Part shown: positions 14,339 through 24,200 of the stretch, in pieces
Layout: the number at the start of each line of letters is the position of its first letter
How positions within the stretch are numbered: position 1 is the first letter of the stretch
Assembly: GCA_016931035.1 (NCBI GenBank)
Contig: JAFGFN010000002.1
Location: forward strand, 1 to 32,426
Origin: Candidatus Sumerlaeota bacterium
Lineage (GTDB): Bacteria > Sumerlaeota > Sumerlaeia > UBA8349
DNA: 32,426 bases
Direction: 5' to 3'
Position numbers and translations under genes: made by a program
The notes under the pieces: generated by a model
Databases searched by the model: none
Seen by the model: the letters and a program-made list of their open reading frames with translations, nothing else
What the model was told of the DNA's origin: nothing

Positions 14339-17300
14339 CTATTCGAGTTGGGCAAGAGCTTGTTCGACGATATCGCGCGCCATCTGGGACGTGGGCCTTT
14401 CCCTGCCGATCTGGACGCGGGCAATCATCTGTTTCAGAGCGCTCTTGAGCTCGCGGACGTTGGTCTCGATGCCCTTGGCGATCTCGGAGAGCATGGCGTC
14501 GTCGATGTTCACGTCCACGTGCGCCATCTCGCGGCGAAGGATCGCCATGCGCGTCTCGAAGTCCGGAGCCTGGATATCGACGATGATCCCCGCGCCGAAC
14601 CGCGACCGCAGTCGCTTTTCGAGGTGCGGCAGATCTTTGGGCGGGCAGTCCGAGGTGAGGACGATCTGGCGATTGGCTTGATAGAGAGCGTTGAAAATCT
14701 GGAAGAACTCCTCCTGCGCTCGTTCCTTGCCGGCGAGGAAGTGGACGTCGTCGATCAGGAGAACGTCGGGACTCTTGTGCAAGGTGCGGAATTGCCGAAC
14801 CGTGTTGTTTTGGATAGCCTCGATCAGGGCGTTGGTGAATTCTTCGCTCGACGTATAGAGAAGGCGCAGCTGGGGATTGGTTTTCACGAGTTCGTTGGCG
14901 ATCGCCTGGAGAAGGTGCGTCTTGCCCAAACCCACGTCGCCATGCAGGTAGAGCGGGTTGTAGTCGCTGCCCGGATTTCGGGCGATCGCCAGGGCCGTCG
15001 CGTAGGCGAAGTTGTTGCGGTCGCCCACGATGAAGTGCTCGAAGGAGTACTCCGCGAGGATCGGAAGCATCTCCAGCCGCTGCAGGCTCCACTCGCTCAG
15101 TCCCGCGCCCAGACGGCGGGACGGAACCCCGTCGGAGGGCCCTTGTCCGATGCGCGTAGCGAAGCGGCGGAATTCCTCGAACGCTTTCTGCTCGTCGCCC
15201 ATGCGTTTCTGGATGTCGACCTGGATGTCGAGCGCCTGAGCGTTCTCGGGCGAGATCCGCAGGATTTCCGAGACGGCGTCGAGCCCGGCGGCGTAGTCGC
15301 CTCCCTCGATCTGGATCGTGGCGATGTTGCCGTACTCGGCCACTTGCTCGTCGACCAGATTCAAGGTCTCGAGAACCTGAGCCAAGTGAGTGCGCATCTC
15401 CAGATCCATCGGGAACTTGCTGACCGCTTCGGTGATCACGGTGCGGGCCGTTTCGTGCTCGCCCTCGGCCAGATGCCTGCGGAAGACCTGCATATAGCGG
15501 TCGCGCAAATGTTCGGGGCTCGCGACGAGTTCTTCGAGCAACAGGAGGCGATCGCGCAATTCGTTGCGTTTGGGTTCGAGCCGCAGGGCCATGTCGAGCA
15601 TGTCGATGGCCTGGGCGGCCAGCCCTTCGTTCTCCAAAAGATCGGCCAGGTGAAGCGCCAGGTCGGCCGCGCCGTCGCTCTTGCCCGCGTTGAGGCGGAA
15701 CTCGAGCACCTCGGTCAGGAAATCCACGTCGTCGGGTTGATCCTTGAGCGCCTCGTCATAGTGTTCCGCGGCTTCCTCGTTGTCGCCCCGCGACACGCAC
15801 ACGCGCGCCCATTCCTGCAACGCTTCGAGCGCTTTGCGCGAGAGACCCGACTCGCGAAGGATTTCGATGTGGCGAGCCCGGAGCGGGTTGAAATCGGGGA
15901 ATTCGTCTTCGAGATCGCGCAACGCCTCGATCACCAACGCCGTCTGAGCCTGTTCCTGGAGTCGCCCGATCAGATACTCGGTTTCCTTCCAGCCGGACTC
16001 GATGTTTCCCATCTTGCGGCACAGGTCGAGCCAATAGGGCAGGAGGCGAGCGACCGGGAATTCGGACCGGTGGAGCAGCTGGCGGGCCAATCCCACGGAA
16101 TCTCCGAGCCGGCTTTCCGCCTCGTTGGCCTGGACCATGCGCTCGAACAGGGAGAAGGCCTGGTCCCACTCCTGGAGATCGCACAGCGCCAGGATCCGCC
16201 GTCCCATGATAGACGGATCGTTGGGGAAGTGCGTTTCGAGGAGCCCCAACACCTGATCGGCATGCTCGGAATCGTCGGTCGCCTGACAGGCGTCGAGCAT
16301 CGCCAGCGCGTCTTCGCGCAATTGCTCGGAGTTGCCCGTGGCGACGTGGATCCGGACGCTGCATTCGAGAGCGAAGAGGTCGGTTGGCTCGATCTTGCGG
16401 ATCGCGTGACACATCTCGAGCGCCGGCTCGTACTCTTCTTGCTCCAGATGCGTCTGCACGATGCGGTGGCGCATTTCGCGCGCTTCCTGCGGATTGTGCA
16501 GCATCTCGTAGAGCGAAAGGATCTGCTGCATCACCTCCACGTCTTCCGGACCGAGTTGCGAGATCTTGAGAAGGATTTCGAGCTGCGTGTCGAGCGACCC
16601 CTGTTCGCCGTAAAGGCCGGCCAGAGATTTGTAGCTCTCGAGCGCCTCGGCGGTGCGGCCGCTCTTCATGTGAACGTCGGCCAACGCCTCGACGGCGTCC
16701 AGGTTGCTCGGGTCGGAATCGAGAAGGTGGCGCAGAATCTCCGCGGCCTGGTCGTAGTTCTCCTGGTCGGCCAGAACGGCGGCCGAACGAATGAGGGTCT
16801 CGCAGGCCTCGTCTTCGCGACCCAGTTTCGAAAGGATCGAGGCGCGGGTCATCAGGAAGTCGGCGTGGAGCGAGGCGTGCCCCACCAGCATATCGACGAT
16901 GGCCAGCGCTTCGTCGGTCTGACCGGTCTCGGCAAGAATCGGCAGAATCTTCTCGCCCGTCGCGACCATCTCCTCCGCGCGGTCGAGCTCGGCCAGAGCC
17001 TGAAGGCGCCGCCGGCGATGGACGAGATTGCCGGGGTCGATCTCGATCACGGAATCGTAGAACGGCAGCGCTTCGAGATAGCGCCCCTCCTTCTCGTTGT
17101 GGTCGATAATGCGGATCAACGAATCGAGCGCATCTTCGAGATTCCCCATGTCGCGGCAAATTCGGGCCTTCAGAGACAAAGCGATCTCGACGTCTTTGCC
17201 GCGCTGAACGAGCTGTTCCGACCATTTGAGCGCCGCTTCGTAGTTGCCCGCCTCGTGATGCATCTTCGCCAGGTCGAACGCCATCTCGTCGGCCTCGGCG

Positions 17301-18439
17301 TCGAGCGATTGCTGGCGGTAGAGATCGTATATCTTGATCAGCACGGGCTCGCGATTGGGACAACGGCTTCGCAACTCGGAGAGTATCTTCATCGCGCGCA
17401 GAACGGCGTCGCGTTGAACGAAATGATCGACGATCCCCAAACACTCGTTCAGCGCCTCGTCGTCCATCTCGGGCAGACTGACGGCCACCTGGAAGTATTG
17501 CTGGCGAATGTCGATGTTCTCGGGCGCCAGCGAGAAGATGTGTTGATAGGAGGCCAGAGCCTCCTCGGGGCGATTGTTGTCGAGCAGTTGACGCGCGTGC
17601 GAGGCGAGCCGCTCGACCGCCTCGCCGATTCTTCCCGACGCCACCAGCATGCGCGCCATGCTCTCGGCCGACGTCGCCGTGGGATCGAGCGCCTCGATCC
17701 GCTGATGGATCTCGACGGCGCGATCGATGTCCTTGCGCGATTCGCAAATCGACGCGATTCTCTTGAGCTCGGCCAACATCTTGTCCTTGCGGTCGAGCTG
17801 GTCCAGACAATCGACGAACCGGAGCCGCACGTTGACGTCCTCGGGGTTGACCTCGAGATACACATGATACGATTCGAGCGCGTCGTCGAACTCGCCCAGA
17901 TTCGCATGCGTGTTGGCGAGCCGCAGGCTGAAATCGGCGATCAAGTCGTTGCGCTGCTGACGCCGCGCGATCTCGAGCATCGCTTCGAGGGCCTCGATGT
18001 TCTCCGGATCGGTCTCGGCGACACGGTTGAAATTCTCGTAGGCCTCCTCGAACGCGCCCTTGGCCATGAACGCGCGCGCGCGCTCCATCCGCTGCTGGAT
18101 GATCTGCTCGGCCCCCGGAACGTCCACTTTCAAACGGAAGTGCTCGGCCAGCGCCGCCACGGCTTCCTCGCGGGTCCACTTGCGCGAAAGCGCCACCAAG
18201 TCGATTAGGTCCACTCCCCGGCTCGCGGCGCAAGGACTGTAGGAGCATTTGGCTCTCTTGGTTCGGTGATCCACCATCAAGGTTCGGAACACTTGCTCGC
18301 GGTGGACCGGGCAGAAGCAGCGAATGCCCTTCTCGCCCTCCTGGATCGTCTCGCCACGATAGTCCAAGAATTCCAGGACCCCGCGGATCTCGAGGGCCCG
18401 CAGGACTTTCTCAACCGTTTCGCTCGAAAGCTGGCTCAT
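14339..18439 (-). CDS. DnaG-type zinc finger - long TPR array - DnaA-type AAA+ ATPase fusion
   Basis: A 1366-residue soluble protein in three parts. Residues ~1-105 hold a CHC2-like primase zinc finger: C43-x2-H46, then C65-x4-C70, followed by SRGVDLIDLVALSRKWTREE as in DnaG-type fingers. Residues ~110-1110 are a continuous TPR-like solenoid, probably more than 20 repeats. Residues ~1129-1366 are a DnaA AAA+ module: the entry YSFEHFIVGDRN, Walker A GDVGLGKT (1167-1174), Walker B LLIDD (1227-1231), sensor 1 LTSDCPP (1261-1267), arginine-finger region RLRSRF (1276-1281) and sensor 2 NVRELKSAL (1327-1335). It stops where DnaA domain IV, the oriC-binding HTH, would begin. All ATPase motifs look intact. 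I choose ATG 18439, with AGGCGG upstream, over a TTG at 18499 lacking one. It lies 72 nt after nadC. A role in regulating or loading replication machinery is inference only. Confidence 0.88.
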   Translation of the reverse strand: MSQLSSETVEKVLRALEIRGVLEFLDYRGETIQEGEKGIRCFCPVHREQVFRTLMVDHRTKRAKCSYSPCAASRGVDLIDLVALSRKWTREEAVAALAEHFRLKVDVPGAEQIIQQRMERARAFMAKGAFEEAYENFNRVAETDPENIEALEAMLEIARRQQRNDLIADFSLRLANTHANLGEFDDALESYHVYLEVNPEDVNVRLRFVDCLDQLDRKDKMLAELKRIASICESRKDIDRAVEIHQRIEALDPTATSAESMARMLVASGRIGEAVERLASHARQLLDNNRPEEALASYQHIFSLAPENIDIRQQYFQVAVSLPEMDDEALNECLGIVDHFVQRDAVLRAMKILSELRSRCPNREPVLIKIYDLYRQQSLDAEADEMAFDLAKMHHEAGNYEAALKWSEQLVQRGKDVEIALSLKARICRDMGNLEDALDSLIRIIDHNEKEGRYLEALPFYDSVIEIDPGNLVHRRRRLQALAELDRAEEMVATGEKILPILAETGQTDEALAIVDMLVGHASLHADFLMTRASILSKLGREDEACETLIRSAAVLADQENYDQAAEILRHLLDSDPSNLDAVEALADVHMKSGRTAEALESYKSLAGLYGEQGSLDTQLEILLKISQLGPEDVEVMQQILSLYEMLHNPQEAREMRHRIVQTHLEQEEYEPALEMCHAIRKIEPTDLFALECSVRIHVATGNSEQLREDALAMLDACQATDDSEHADQVLGLLETHFPNDPSIMGRRILALCDLQEWDQAFSLFERMVQANEAESRLGDSVGLARQLLHRSEFPVARLLPYWLDLCRKMGNIESGWKETEYLIGRLQEQAQTALVIEALRDLEDEFPDFNPLRARHIEILRESGLSRKALEALQEWARVCVSRGDNEEAAEHYDEALKDQPDDVDFLTEVLEFRLNAGKSDGAADLALHLADLLENEGLAAQAIDMLDMALRLEPKRNELRDRLLLLEELVASPEHLRDRYMQVFRRHLAEGEHETARTVITEAVSKFPMDLEMRTHLAQVLETLNLVDEQVAEYGNIATIQIEGGDYAAGLDAVSEILRISPENAQALDIQVDIQKRMGDEQKAFEEFRRFATRIGQGPSDGVPSRRLGAGLSEWSLQRLEMLPILAEYSFEHFIVGDRNNFAYATALAIARNPGSDYNPLYLHGDVGLGKTHLLQAIANELVKTNPQLRLLYTSSEEFTNALIEAIQNNTVRQFRTLHKSPDVLLIDDVHFLAGKERAQEEFFQIFNALYQANRQIVLTSDCPPKDLPHLEKRLRSRFGAGIIVDIQAPDFETRMAILRREMAHVDVNIDDAMLSEIAKGIETNVRELKSALKQMIARVQIGRERPTSQMARDIVEQALAQLE

Positions 18440-18511
18440 GGTTCCGCCTACGTTGACTTCCCTGGAGTATGTATGCGCCGGAGCGCGCAAACGCCGCAAC
18501 GGCGCGCCGGG

Positions 18512-19399
18512 TCAAACGCCCGCCCGCCGTACGCGCAAGGCAATGTCTAAAGCCGGCGCCGAGTGCGTCAGCGCGCCGATCGAAACCCGGTCCACCGGCA
18601 ACGAAGCGAGGGCCCGGGCACGACGAAGCGAGACGCCGCCCGTCGCCTCGGTTTGCACGCGACCGGCGAGGATCTCGACGGCGCGCCGCATCTGCGAGCG
18701 GCGCATGTTGTCGAGCAGCACCAGATCGGCCCCGACCTCGAGCGCCTCGCGCACCTCGGCAATGTTCCGCGTCTCGACCGCGACTCTCAGCCGGCGGCGC
18801 GGATTCGACTTCCAGACGCGCCGAAGCGCCTCGCCCACGCCCCCGGCCGCGTCCACATGATTATTCTTGATCAGATACATGTCGTAAAGAGCAAAACGAT
18901 GATTTATGCCCCCTCCCGCTCTCACGGCATGGCGTTCGAGTTCGCGCCAAAGAGGGGTCGTCTTACGTGTATCGGTCACTCGGACGCCGCTCCCCAGCTC
19001 ACGAAACAGATCGACATAGCGACGCGTCAGCGTGGCGACACCCGATAAGTGCTGCAGAAAGTTCAGCATGATTCGCTCTGCGGCAAGAATAGACCTCATT
19101 TTACCGTATAGTCTTGCAATCTCCACATTTCTACCGATTTCCTCGCCGTCTCGGACCCGAATCTCCACCTTCACGCCGGGATCGACCAGCCTCATGACCG
19201 CGCGAGCCACATCGACGCCGCACAGGATGCCCGCCTCTCTGGCAAGAATCGAACCCACGCCTTCCTGAGCGGCCGGAACCGTCGCCTGCGAGGTCACATC
19301 GCCCGATCCAACGTCCTCCTTGATCGCCATCGCCAACAACCGTCGAAGGCGCGGAGTGATGCGGAGAGGACGAAGAGCGGTCTGGTCGTTCGACTTCAT
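18512..19399 (-). CDS. nadC: Nicotinate-nucleotide pyrophosphorylase (carboxylating)
   Basis: NadC converts quinolinate and PRPP to nicotinate mononucleotide, CO2 and pyrophosphate in de novo NAD synthesis. Signatures present: KEDVGSGDVTS near the N-terminus, AERIMLNFLQHLSGVAT, DTRKTTPLWRELERHAV followed by GGGINHRFALYDMYLIKNNH, VETRNIAEV, DLVLLDNM, and EATGGVSL...VDRVSIGALTHSAPALDIAL. These supply the substrate- and phosphate-binding arginines, lysines and histidines of the family. I use the ATG at 19399 (295 residues, usual family length). An ATG at 19480, only 27 nt after the predicted transcription start, would add 27 non-conserved residues; neither has a clear Shine-Dalgarno. It is first in a probable two-gene unit with the TPR-DnaA gene. 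Confidence 0.93.
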   Translation of the reverse strand: MKSNDQTALRPLRITPRLRRLLAMAIKEDVGSGDVTSQATVPAAQEGVGSILAREAGILCGVDVARAVMRLVDPGVKVEIRVRDGEEIGRNVEIARLYGKMRSILAAERIMLNFLQHLSGVATLTRRYVDLFRELGSGVRVTDTRKTTPLWRELERHAVRAGGGINHRFALYDMYLIKNNHVDAAGGVGEALRRVWKSNPRRRLRVAVETRNIAEVREALEVGADLVLLDNMRRSQMRRAVEILAGRVQTEATGGVSLRRARALASLPVDRVSIGALTHSAPALDIALRVRRAGV

Positions 19400-19513
19400 G
19401 GAACTCGGCAGGCACGGCACGCCGCTCTCGGCCACGACCGAGACACATGCGCACACGGAACGCGGGACTCTCCCCCGCATCGTCGGGACGCGGGAACACC
19501 CAGTCCTACCGAG

Positions 19514-19542
19514 AGTATAGAGACGCAGCGGGACCGTGTCAA
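19514..19542 (-). promoter_or_regulatory. Consensus promoter of nadC and the TPR-DnaA gene
   Basis: On the minus strand a perfect TTGACA (19542-19537), a 17-nt spacer and TATACT (19519-19514). Predicted start is near 19507. It is one of the two best sigma-70-type promoters in the window and the only good one found upstream of either gene. Confidence 0.8.
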
Positions 19543-19644
19543 CGAGGAGATTGCAGCTTGTCCGAGCCTATTGAGGTTCCTGCAAAGTCGTCGGGCGAGT
19601 TTCGCGTGTCCCGGTAAAGGAACGGTTTGCGCAGAGGTCCGCGG

Positions 19645-21057
19645 CTACTGAAAGAGCATCCACTGCCGAGCGCCAAGCTCGGGCTCAGCGACGGTGATCT
19701 GGACCGCCGAGGTTTCGGGCCCAAACCATTCGACCCACTCCTCGACCATGCGCCACTGGAAGGTGTATGGGCCAGGCTCGGACGGAGCCGTGACAAGGAA
19801 TCGGAACCTGGCCGTCTCGCCGGGAGAGACAGTCTCGCCCGGGTCGAGCGACACGCGGTTGAACCCCCACCAAACAGGGCAGCCTGAGCACTCGCCGAGC
19901 CGATAGTTGTCGTCCCACGACCAGCTCTGAATCCCGGTGTTCTTCATCGCGACCCACGCCACGTATTCCCTTCCCGGCTCCATGACGATAGGAACGTACT
20001 GGTCGACGACTTCCGCGCTGTTGAGCGGCTGTTCGAGGTTCGTGTCGCGCAGTTCGCTGGTCAAGCGTTCGCCATAGAACTCATACTGCCCTTCGCACCG
20101 GATCATTCCCACTCCCTCGGCGACCCAATAGAAAATGTCGACCTCCTTGAAGTCCAAGCTGTTCATGGCGCGGGGCCGCGCGACCTCGCCGGAGGAGGCG
20201 CCGCGGAGCCGGTCGGCGACGATCGTCGCGAGCGGGGCGTCGCCGATATCGATATCGGGAAGCATCGTCGTGCGTTTCACTTTGACAATGTTCCTGTAGA
20301 GCGTGCCCAAGACGGTCATGCTGTCGACATGCTCGAGAATCTCCCATCTTTCGGCCGAGGCGACGGGCGCATCGCCCGAAACCTGCTCCCGGGCCCCGTC
20401 GATGGTCACGGCAATGGTCCAATGCGCATCGCCCGTGTTCTGGCCTTGTTCGTCGTAGACGTAGCCGATGGGGAGCTCGTCGAGGTCCGAGCGGTCGAGA
20501 AACCACTGCACGGGAGGATCGATGTTCGTGACGTCCCACTCCCATTCGAGTCCGACATCGATGTACCCGTACCCAGAAACAAACGCGTCCAGACTCAGGT
20601 CGTACGATCCTGTCTGACGAGTGATATAGGTGGATTCGGCGCTGCTCTGGAGCTGCTCCTCGCACTCCACCGTCGCCACGCCGTCGAACTGCACGCGGGT
20701 GCTGTCGTAGTCCATCTCGCCAGTCACGGTGCCCGAATAACCCACACGACGTTGAAGACTCTGAGTGATGCTCAGGTTGAGATCGCCGACAATATCGAAC
20801 ACCATGCTCAGACCGCTCTCGTTAACCATGACGGGGTCGGGCTGAACCGTATACTTCCACCATGCGTCCGCCTGAGTGGGATAGAAGGAGAAGTCATTGC
20901 CCGCCGAGGCGCGAACGAGCGGCGCGCTCGGGACGGCCTGAGCCGTCTGGGCGACGGACACGGAGGGCGGCGGCTCCGCGAAGGATGGACGCGCGAACGC
21001 CGCGACCGACAACGCGAATGCCGAGGTTAGAATGGACATAACATGTTGCTTCAACAT
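19645..21057 (-). CDS. Secreted protein with C-terminal Nbr1-type FW (Ig-like) domain
   Basis: A 470-residue exported protein. The ATG at 21057 has AAGGGG 7 nt upstream and begins a typical signal peptide (MLKQHVMSILTSAFALSVAAFARPSFA, cleaved after AFA or nearby). The central ~310 residues are beta-rich with no recognised motif. The last ~115 residues (from about YVAWVAMKNTGIQSW) match the FW domain first described in human NBR1: W-rich strands, NYRLG, RVSLDPGETVSPGETARF, APSEPGPYTFQWRM and a final WFG. Bacterial secreted enzymes and adhesins carry this domain as an Ig-like module, probably for binding. The longer open frame reaching 21237 has no signal-like start and is not used. Neighbours nadC and dnaE give no functional hint. 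Confidence 0.8.
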   Translation of the reverse strand: MLKQHVMSILTSAFALSVAAFARPSFAEPPPSVSVAQTAQAVPSAPLVRASAGNDFSFYPTQADAWWKYTVQPDPVMVNESGLSMVFDIVGDLNLSITQSLQRRVGYSGTVTGEMDYDSTRVQFDGVATVECEEQLQSSAESTYITRQTGSYDLSLDAFVSGYGYIDVGLEWEWDVTNIDPPVQWFLDRSDLDELPIGYVYDEQGQNTGDAHWTIAVTIDGAREQVSGDAPVASAERWEILEHVDSMTVLGTLYRNIVKVKRTTMLPDIDIGDAPLATIVADRLRGASSGEVARPRAMNSLDFKEVDIFYWVAEGVGMIRCEGQYEFYGERLTSELRDTNLEQPLNSAEVVDQYVPIVMEPGREYVAWVAMKNTGIQSWSWDDNYRLGECSGCPVWWGFNRVSLDPGETVSPGETARFRFLVTAPSEPGPYTFQWRMVEEWVEWFGPETSAVQITVAEPELGARQWMLFQ

Positions 21058-21182
21058 CTGCCGACCCCTTTCCCGAATCCGTCGCGGCAACCGAGACAGA
21101 GCGTCGTCTCTATTCCCGCCGAGCGTTGTGGGAGCGCTGCGGTGTGGTACCGACTTTGGGAACACGACCCATTCCGTACTGA

Positions 21183-21210
21183 AGCATATTCTATGAGAGA
21201 GAACGCGCAA
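21183..21210 (-). promoter_or_regulatory. Weak candidate promoter of the FW-domain gene
   Basis: On the minus strand TTGCGC (21210-21205), a 16-nt spacer and TATGCT (21188-21183), in a locally AT-rich stretch. Predicted leader is about 120 nt. Confidence 0.35.
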
Positions 21211-21252
21211 AAGTGGACTCCTCACCGCTTCTACCAACCTCCCGAATCGTTT

Positions 21253-24200
21253 TCAAGATCTGTTTTGCGGGAAGATTGCGGCCGAAGGCTCTCCCCAGCC
21301 TGTCTCGACGTCAAGAAACGATCCGGCCCGACCGGCGTTCAACAACTCCAGTCGGTCGATACGGAGCGAACAGTGGCCTTCCCGGTCGTCTACGCGACCC
21401 TCGACCAGGTACGGCCCGCGGGTCAGCGTCAGGTGGCCGTAGCGTTGATAGGCCTTGTCGAAGAGAACCGCTTCGTAAATGTCGGTTTCGTCTTCGAGGC
21501 TGAGGAACTTCATGGTGCTGCCGCGCGAGGTCTTGACGCGTCGGCTCGTGACGAGCCACCCCACAAGACGAGCGCGGCGACCCGCCCGCGTGTCGAGCGC
21601 CGAAGCCGGAAGGAGGCCCGCCCTGGCCGGATCGGGAAGAACCGCGCGAAAACGCTCGAGCGGGTGACAGCGGATCGCGACTTCCAGAATGCGAACCTCG
21701 TCGTCGTAGAGACGCTCGAACGCGAAGTCGGGAAGATCGGGCGCGGGAAAGTGTGAAGAGTGAGAAGAGGAGGAAGGACGGGAGGCGTCTTCGACGAACA
21801 GGTCGATCTGTTCGCCGACCGCCCCGGCGCCGCGCCGTCCTGGTCCCGCGCCGAACCACCGGTCGAGAATCCAGAGGAGCTGAGGGCGAGTGGCATGGGC
21901 GTCTCGCCCATGTTCTTCTCCCAGCGTGGCGTGGGCATTTTGCCCGCGTTCTTCTTTCACGGGCGGGACGCCCGCGCCGCTCAGGAGAAGACCGTCGCAC
22001 GCCCCGCAGAGAATCAGATTCTCCCATTCGCCTTTCTCTATCCCGCCGAGGCGTTCGAGCGCGTCGTGAAACGAGACGAACGGTCCCTTGGCGCGGCGAC
22101 TGTCGAGGAGAGTCTCGATCGTCTTTTCCTTGAGCCCCTTGACCTGGTCCAGACCGCAGAGAACCCAATCGTCGCGCCCCGTCCACCCCTTTTCGCTCCG
22201 ATTAACGGAGGGCAAGAGGACCCTGAGCCCCATCCGCCGCGCTTCGCTCACATAGGCGGCGCGGTCGTAGTATCCTCCGCCGTTGGCCAACACCGCGGCC
22301 ATGAACTCCGCCGGATAGTGCTCCTTGAGATAGGCCGACCGGAAAGAGAGCACGGTGTACGACGCGCTGTGAGCCTTACAGAAAGCGTAACCCGCGAAGG
22401 CCCGCATCTGGCGCCATATCTCGCGCGCCGCCTCGATTCGCACTCCCGAGCGCACGGCGCCGTCGAGGAATTCCCTTTCCATCGACGCCAGGGGCCGCTC
22501 GGGACGTTTGTCGCTCATCGAGCGGCGCATCTGATCGGCGCGGCCCAGCGACATGCCCCCGACAGCCTGAACCACCTTGAGCACGTCTTCCTGGTAGATC
22601 ATGATGCCGTGAGTCTCGGACAACACCTCTTCGAGGCGGGGGTGAAGAAACCGGACGGGCTCGCGTCCCAAGTGACGCCGAACCCAGCTCTGGAGCATCC
22701 CGCTATCTTTGGGGCCGGGACGAATGACCGAGGAGGCGGCGGTCACCGTCTCGAAATCGCGCGCCTGGACTTTCTTCAAGACCCCGCGCATCGACGGCGA
22801 CTCGATCTGGAACACCCCCATCGTCCGCCCGGCGGCGATCCGGTCGCGCGTCCCCGGATCCGCTTCAGCGTTCGTGGTCTCGAAGCCGAAGTCGGGATCG
22901 CGCTCTTGACGCACCTGCGCCGTCACGTCGGCGATGACCGAGAGCGAACGCTGGCCAAGAAGGTCGATCTTGAGAAGTCCCAGGTCCTCGATCGGGTACA
23001 TGTCGTACTGCGTCACCACCAGCCCCTTGGTCGCGCGTTCGAGCGGGACCCACCGTTCGAGCGGCTCGGGCGAGACAACGATGCCGCTGGGGTGCAACCC
23101 GAGGTGCCACGGGAATCCCTCGATGCGCCGCGCCATCGGGACGACCGATCGCATCGGCTCGCCCTCGAAATCGAGTCCGCGGCTCTCGGGACGTTCGGCC
23201 CGAATCTTGTCGAAATCGATGGCGCCCCAATGGGGAAGAAAACGGGTGTAGCGGCCGATCTCGGATTCGCTCAGCCCCATCGCCTTCCCGACTTCGCGCA
23301 CGCACGAGCGCCCGGCGAACGTCACGTGGGTCGAGATCATCGCCACCCGGTCGGCGCCCCATCGACGATACACGTAGTCCACCGCTTCGTCGCGACGTCG
23401 CCAACAGAGATCGATGTCGATGTCGGGCGGGCTGGACCGCTCGCGGTTGAGAAACCGCTCGAAGTACAGATTGTGGGCGATCGGATCGACGTGCGTGAGA
23501 CCCAGCAGGTACGAGACCAGACTGTCCGCCGCCGAACCTCGACCCGTCGAGGGAATGCCGCGGTCCCGCGCGAACCGGACGACGTCCCACACCACGAGGA
23601 AATACGAAGCGTAACCCATTGGACAGATGACATCGAGTTCGTAGTCCAGACGCGCGCGGGTCGCCGGCCGTTTGTCCGCCGCGTAGAGCCGCGGAACGGC
23701 CTCTTCGCACAGGCGGCGCAGATACTCTTCGGGCGTACTGCCGTCCTCGGGTTCGAAACGCGGCATACGATTCCGGCCGACGGGCAAGTCGACATGGCAC
23801 TGCTCGGCGACGTCGTGCGTGGCGCGCACGGCGTCGGGCCGCTCGACGAACCGCCGCTGCATCTCCTCAGCCGAAGCGAAGTGACACGTCGGCGCGACGC
23901 TGTCGGCCTCGGCCAGCGTATCGAGGGTCTTGCGCGTGCGGATCGCCGACAGGGTGCGATGCACCTCGTAATCCGAGGGAGAAAGGAAATGCACGCGGTT
24001 CGTCGCCACGCCCCGAAGCCCTAGGTGACTGGCCACATCGACCAGCTGGCGAAGGAGGCGGCGCGATGACGGCCTATCGCACTGGAAATACTCGACATAA
24101 AGCGATTCCGGGCCCATATCTGGGCGAAGCGATTCGAGAATGTCCGGATCGGATGTCAGAACGATGACACCCGCCTGGTTCCCCCGAATCAGATCTGCCA

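Noticed and set aside
14306..18208. A 1300-codon open frame on the plus strand opposite the TPR-DnaA gene
   Set aside because: It is the mirror frame produced by GC-rich codon bias. The minus-strand frame has clear TPR and DnaA motifs; the plus-strand one has none.
15756..18248. Other long alternative frames (also 6761-8635, 29751-31373, 30202-31785, 25329-27317)
   Set aside because: They are Arg/Pro/Gly-rich shadows of recognised genes, without motifs or ribosome-binding sites.
18416..18439. Clamp-binding motif (QLSS at the N-terminus of the TPR-DnaA protein)
   Set aside because: It lacks the hydrophobic end of the Hda-type QL(S/D)LPL motif.
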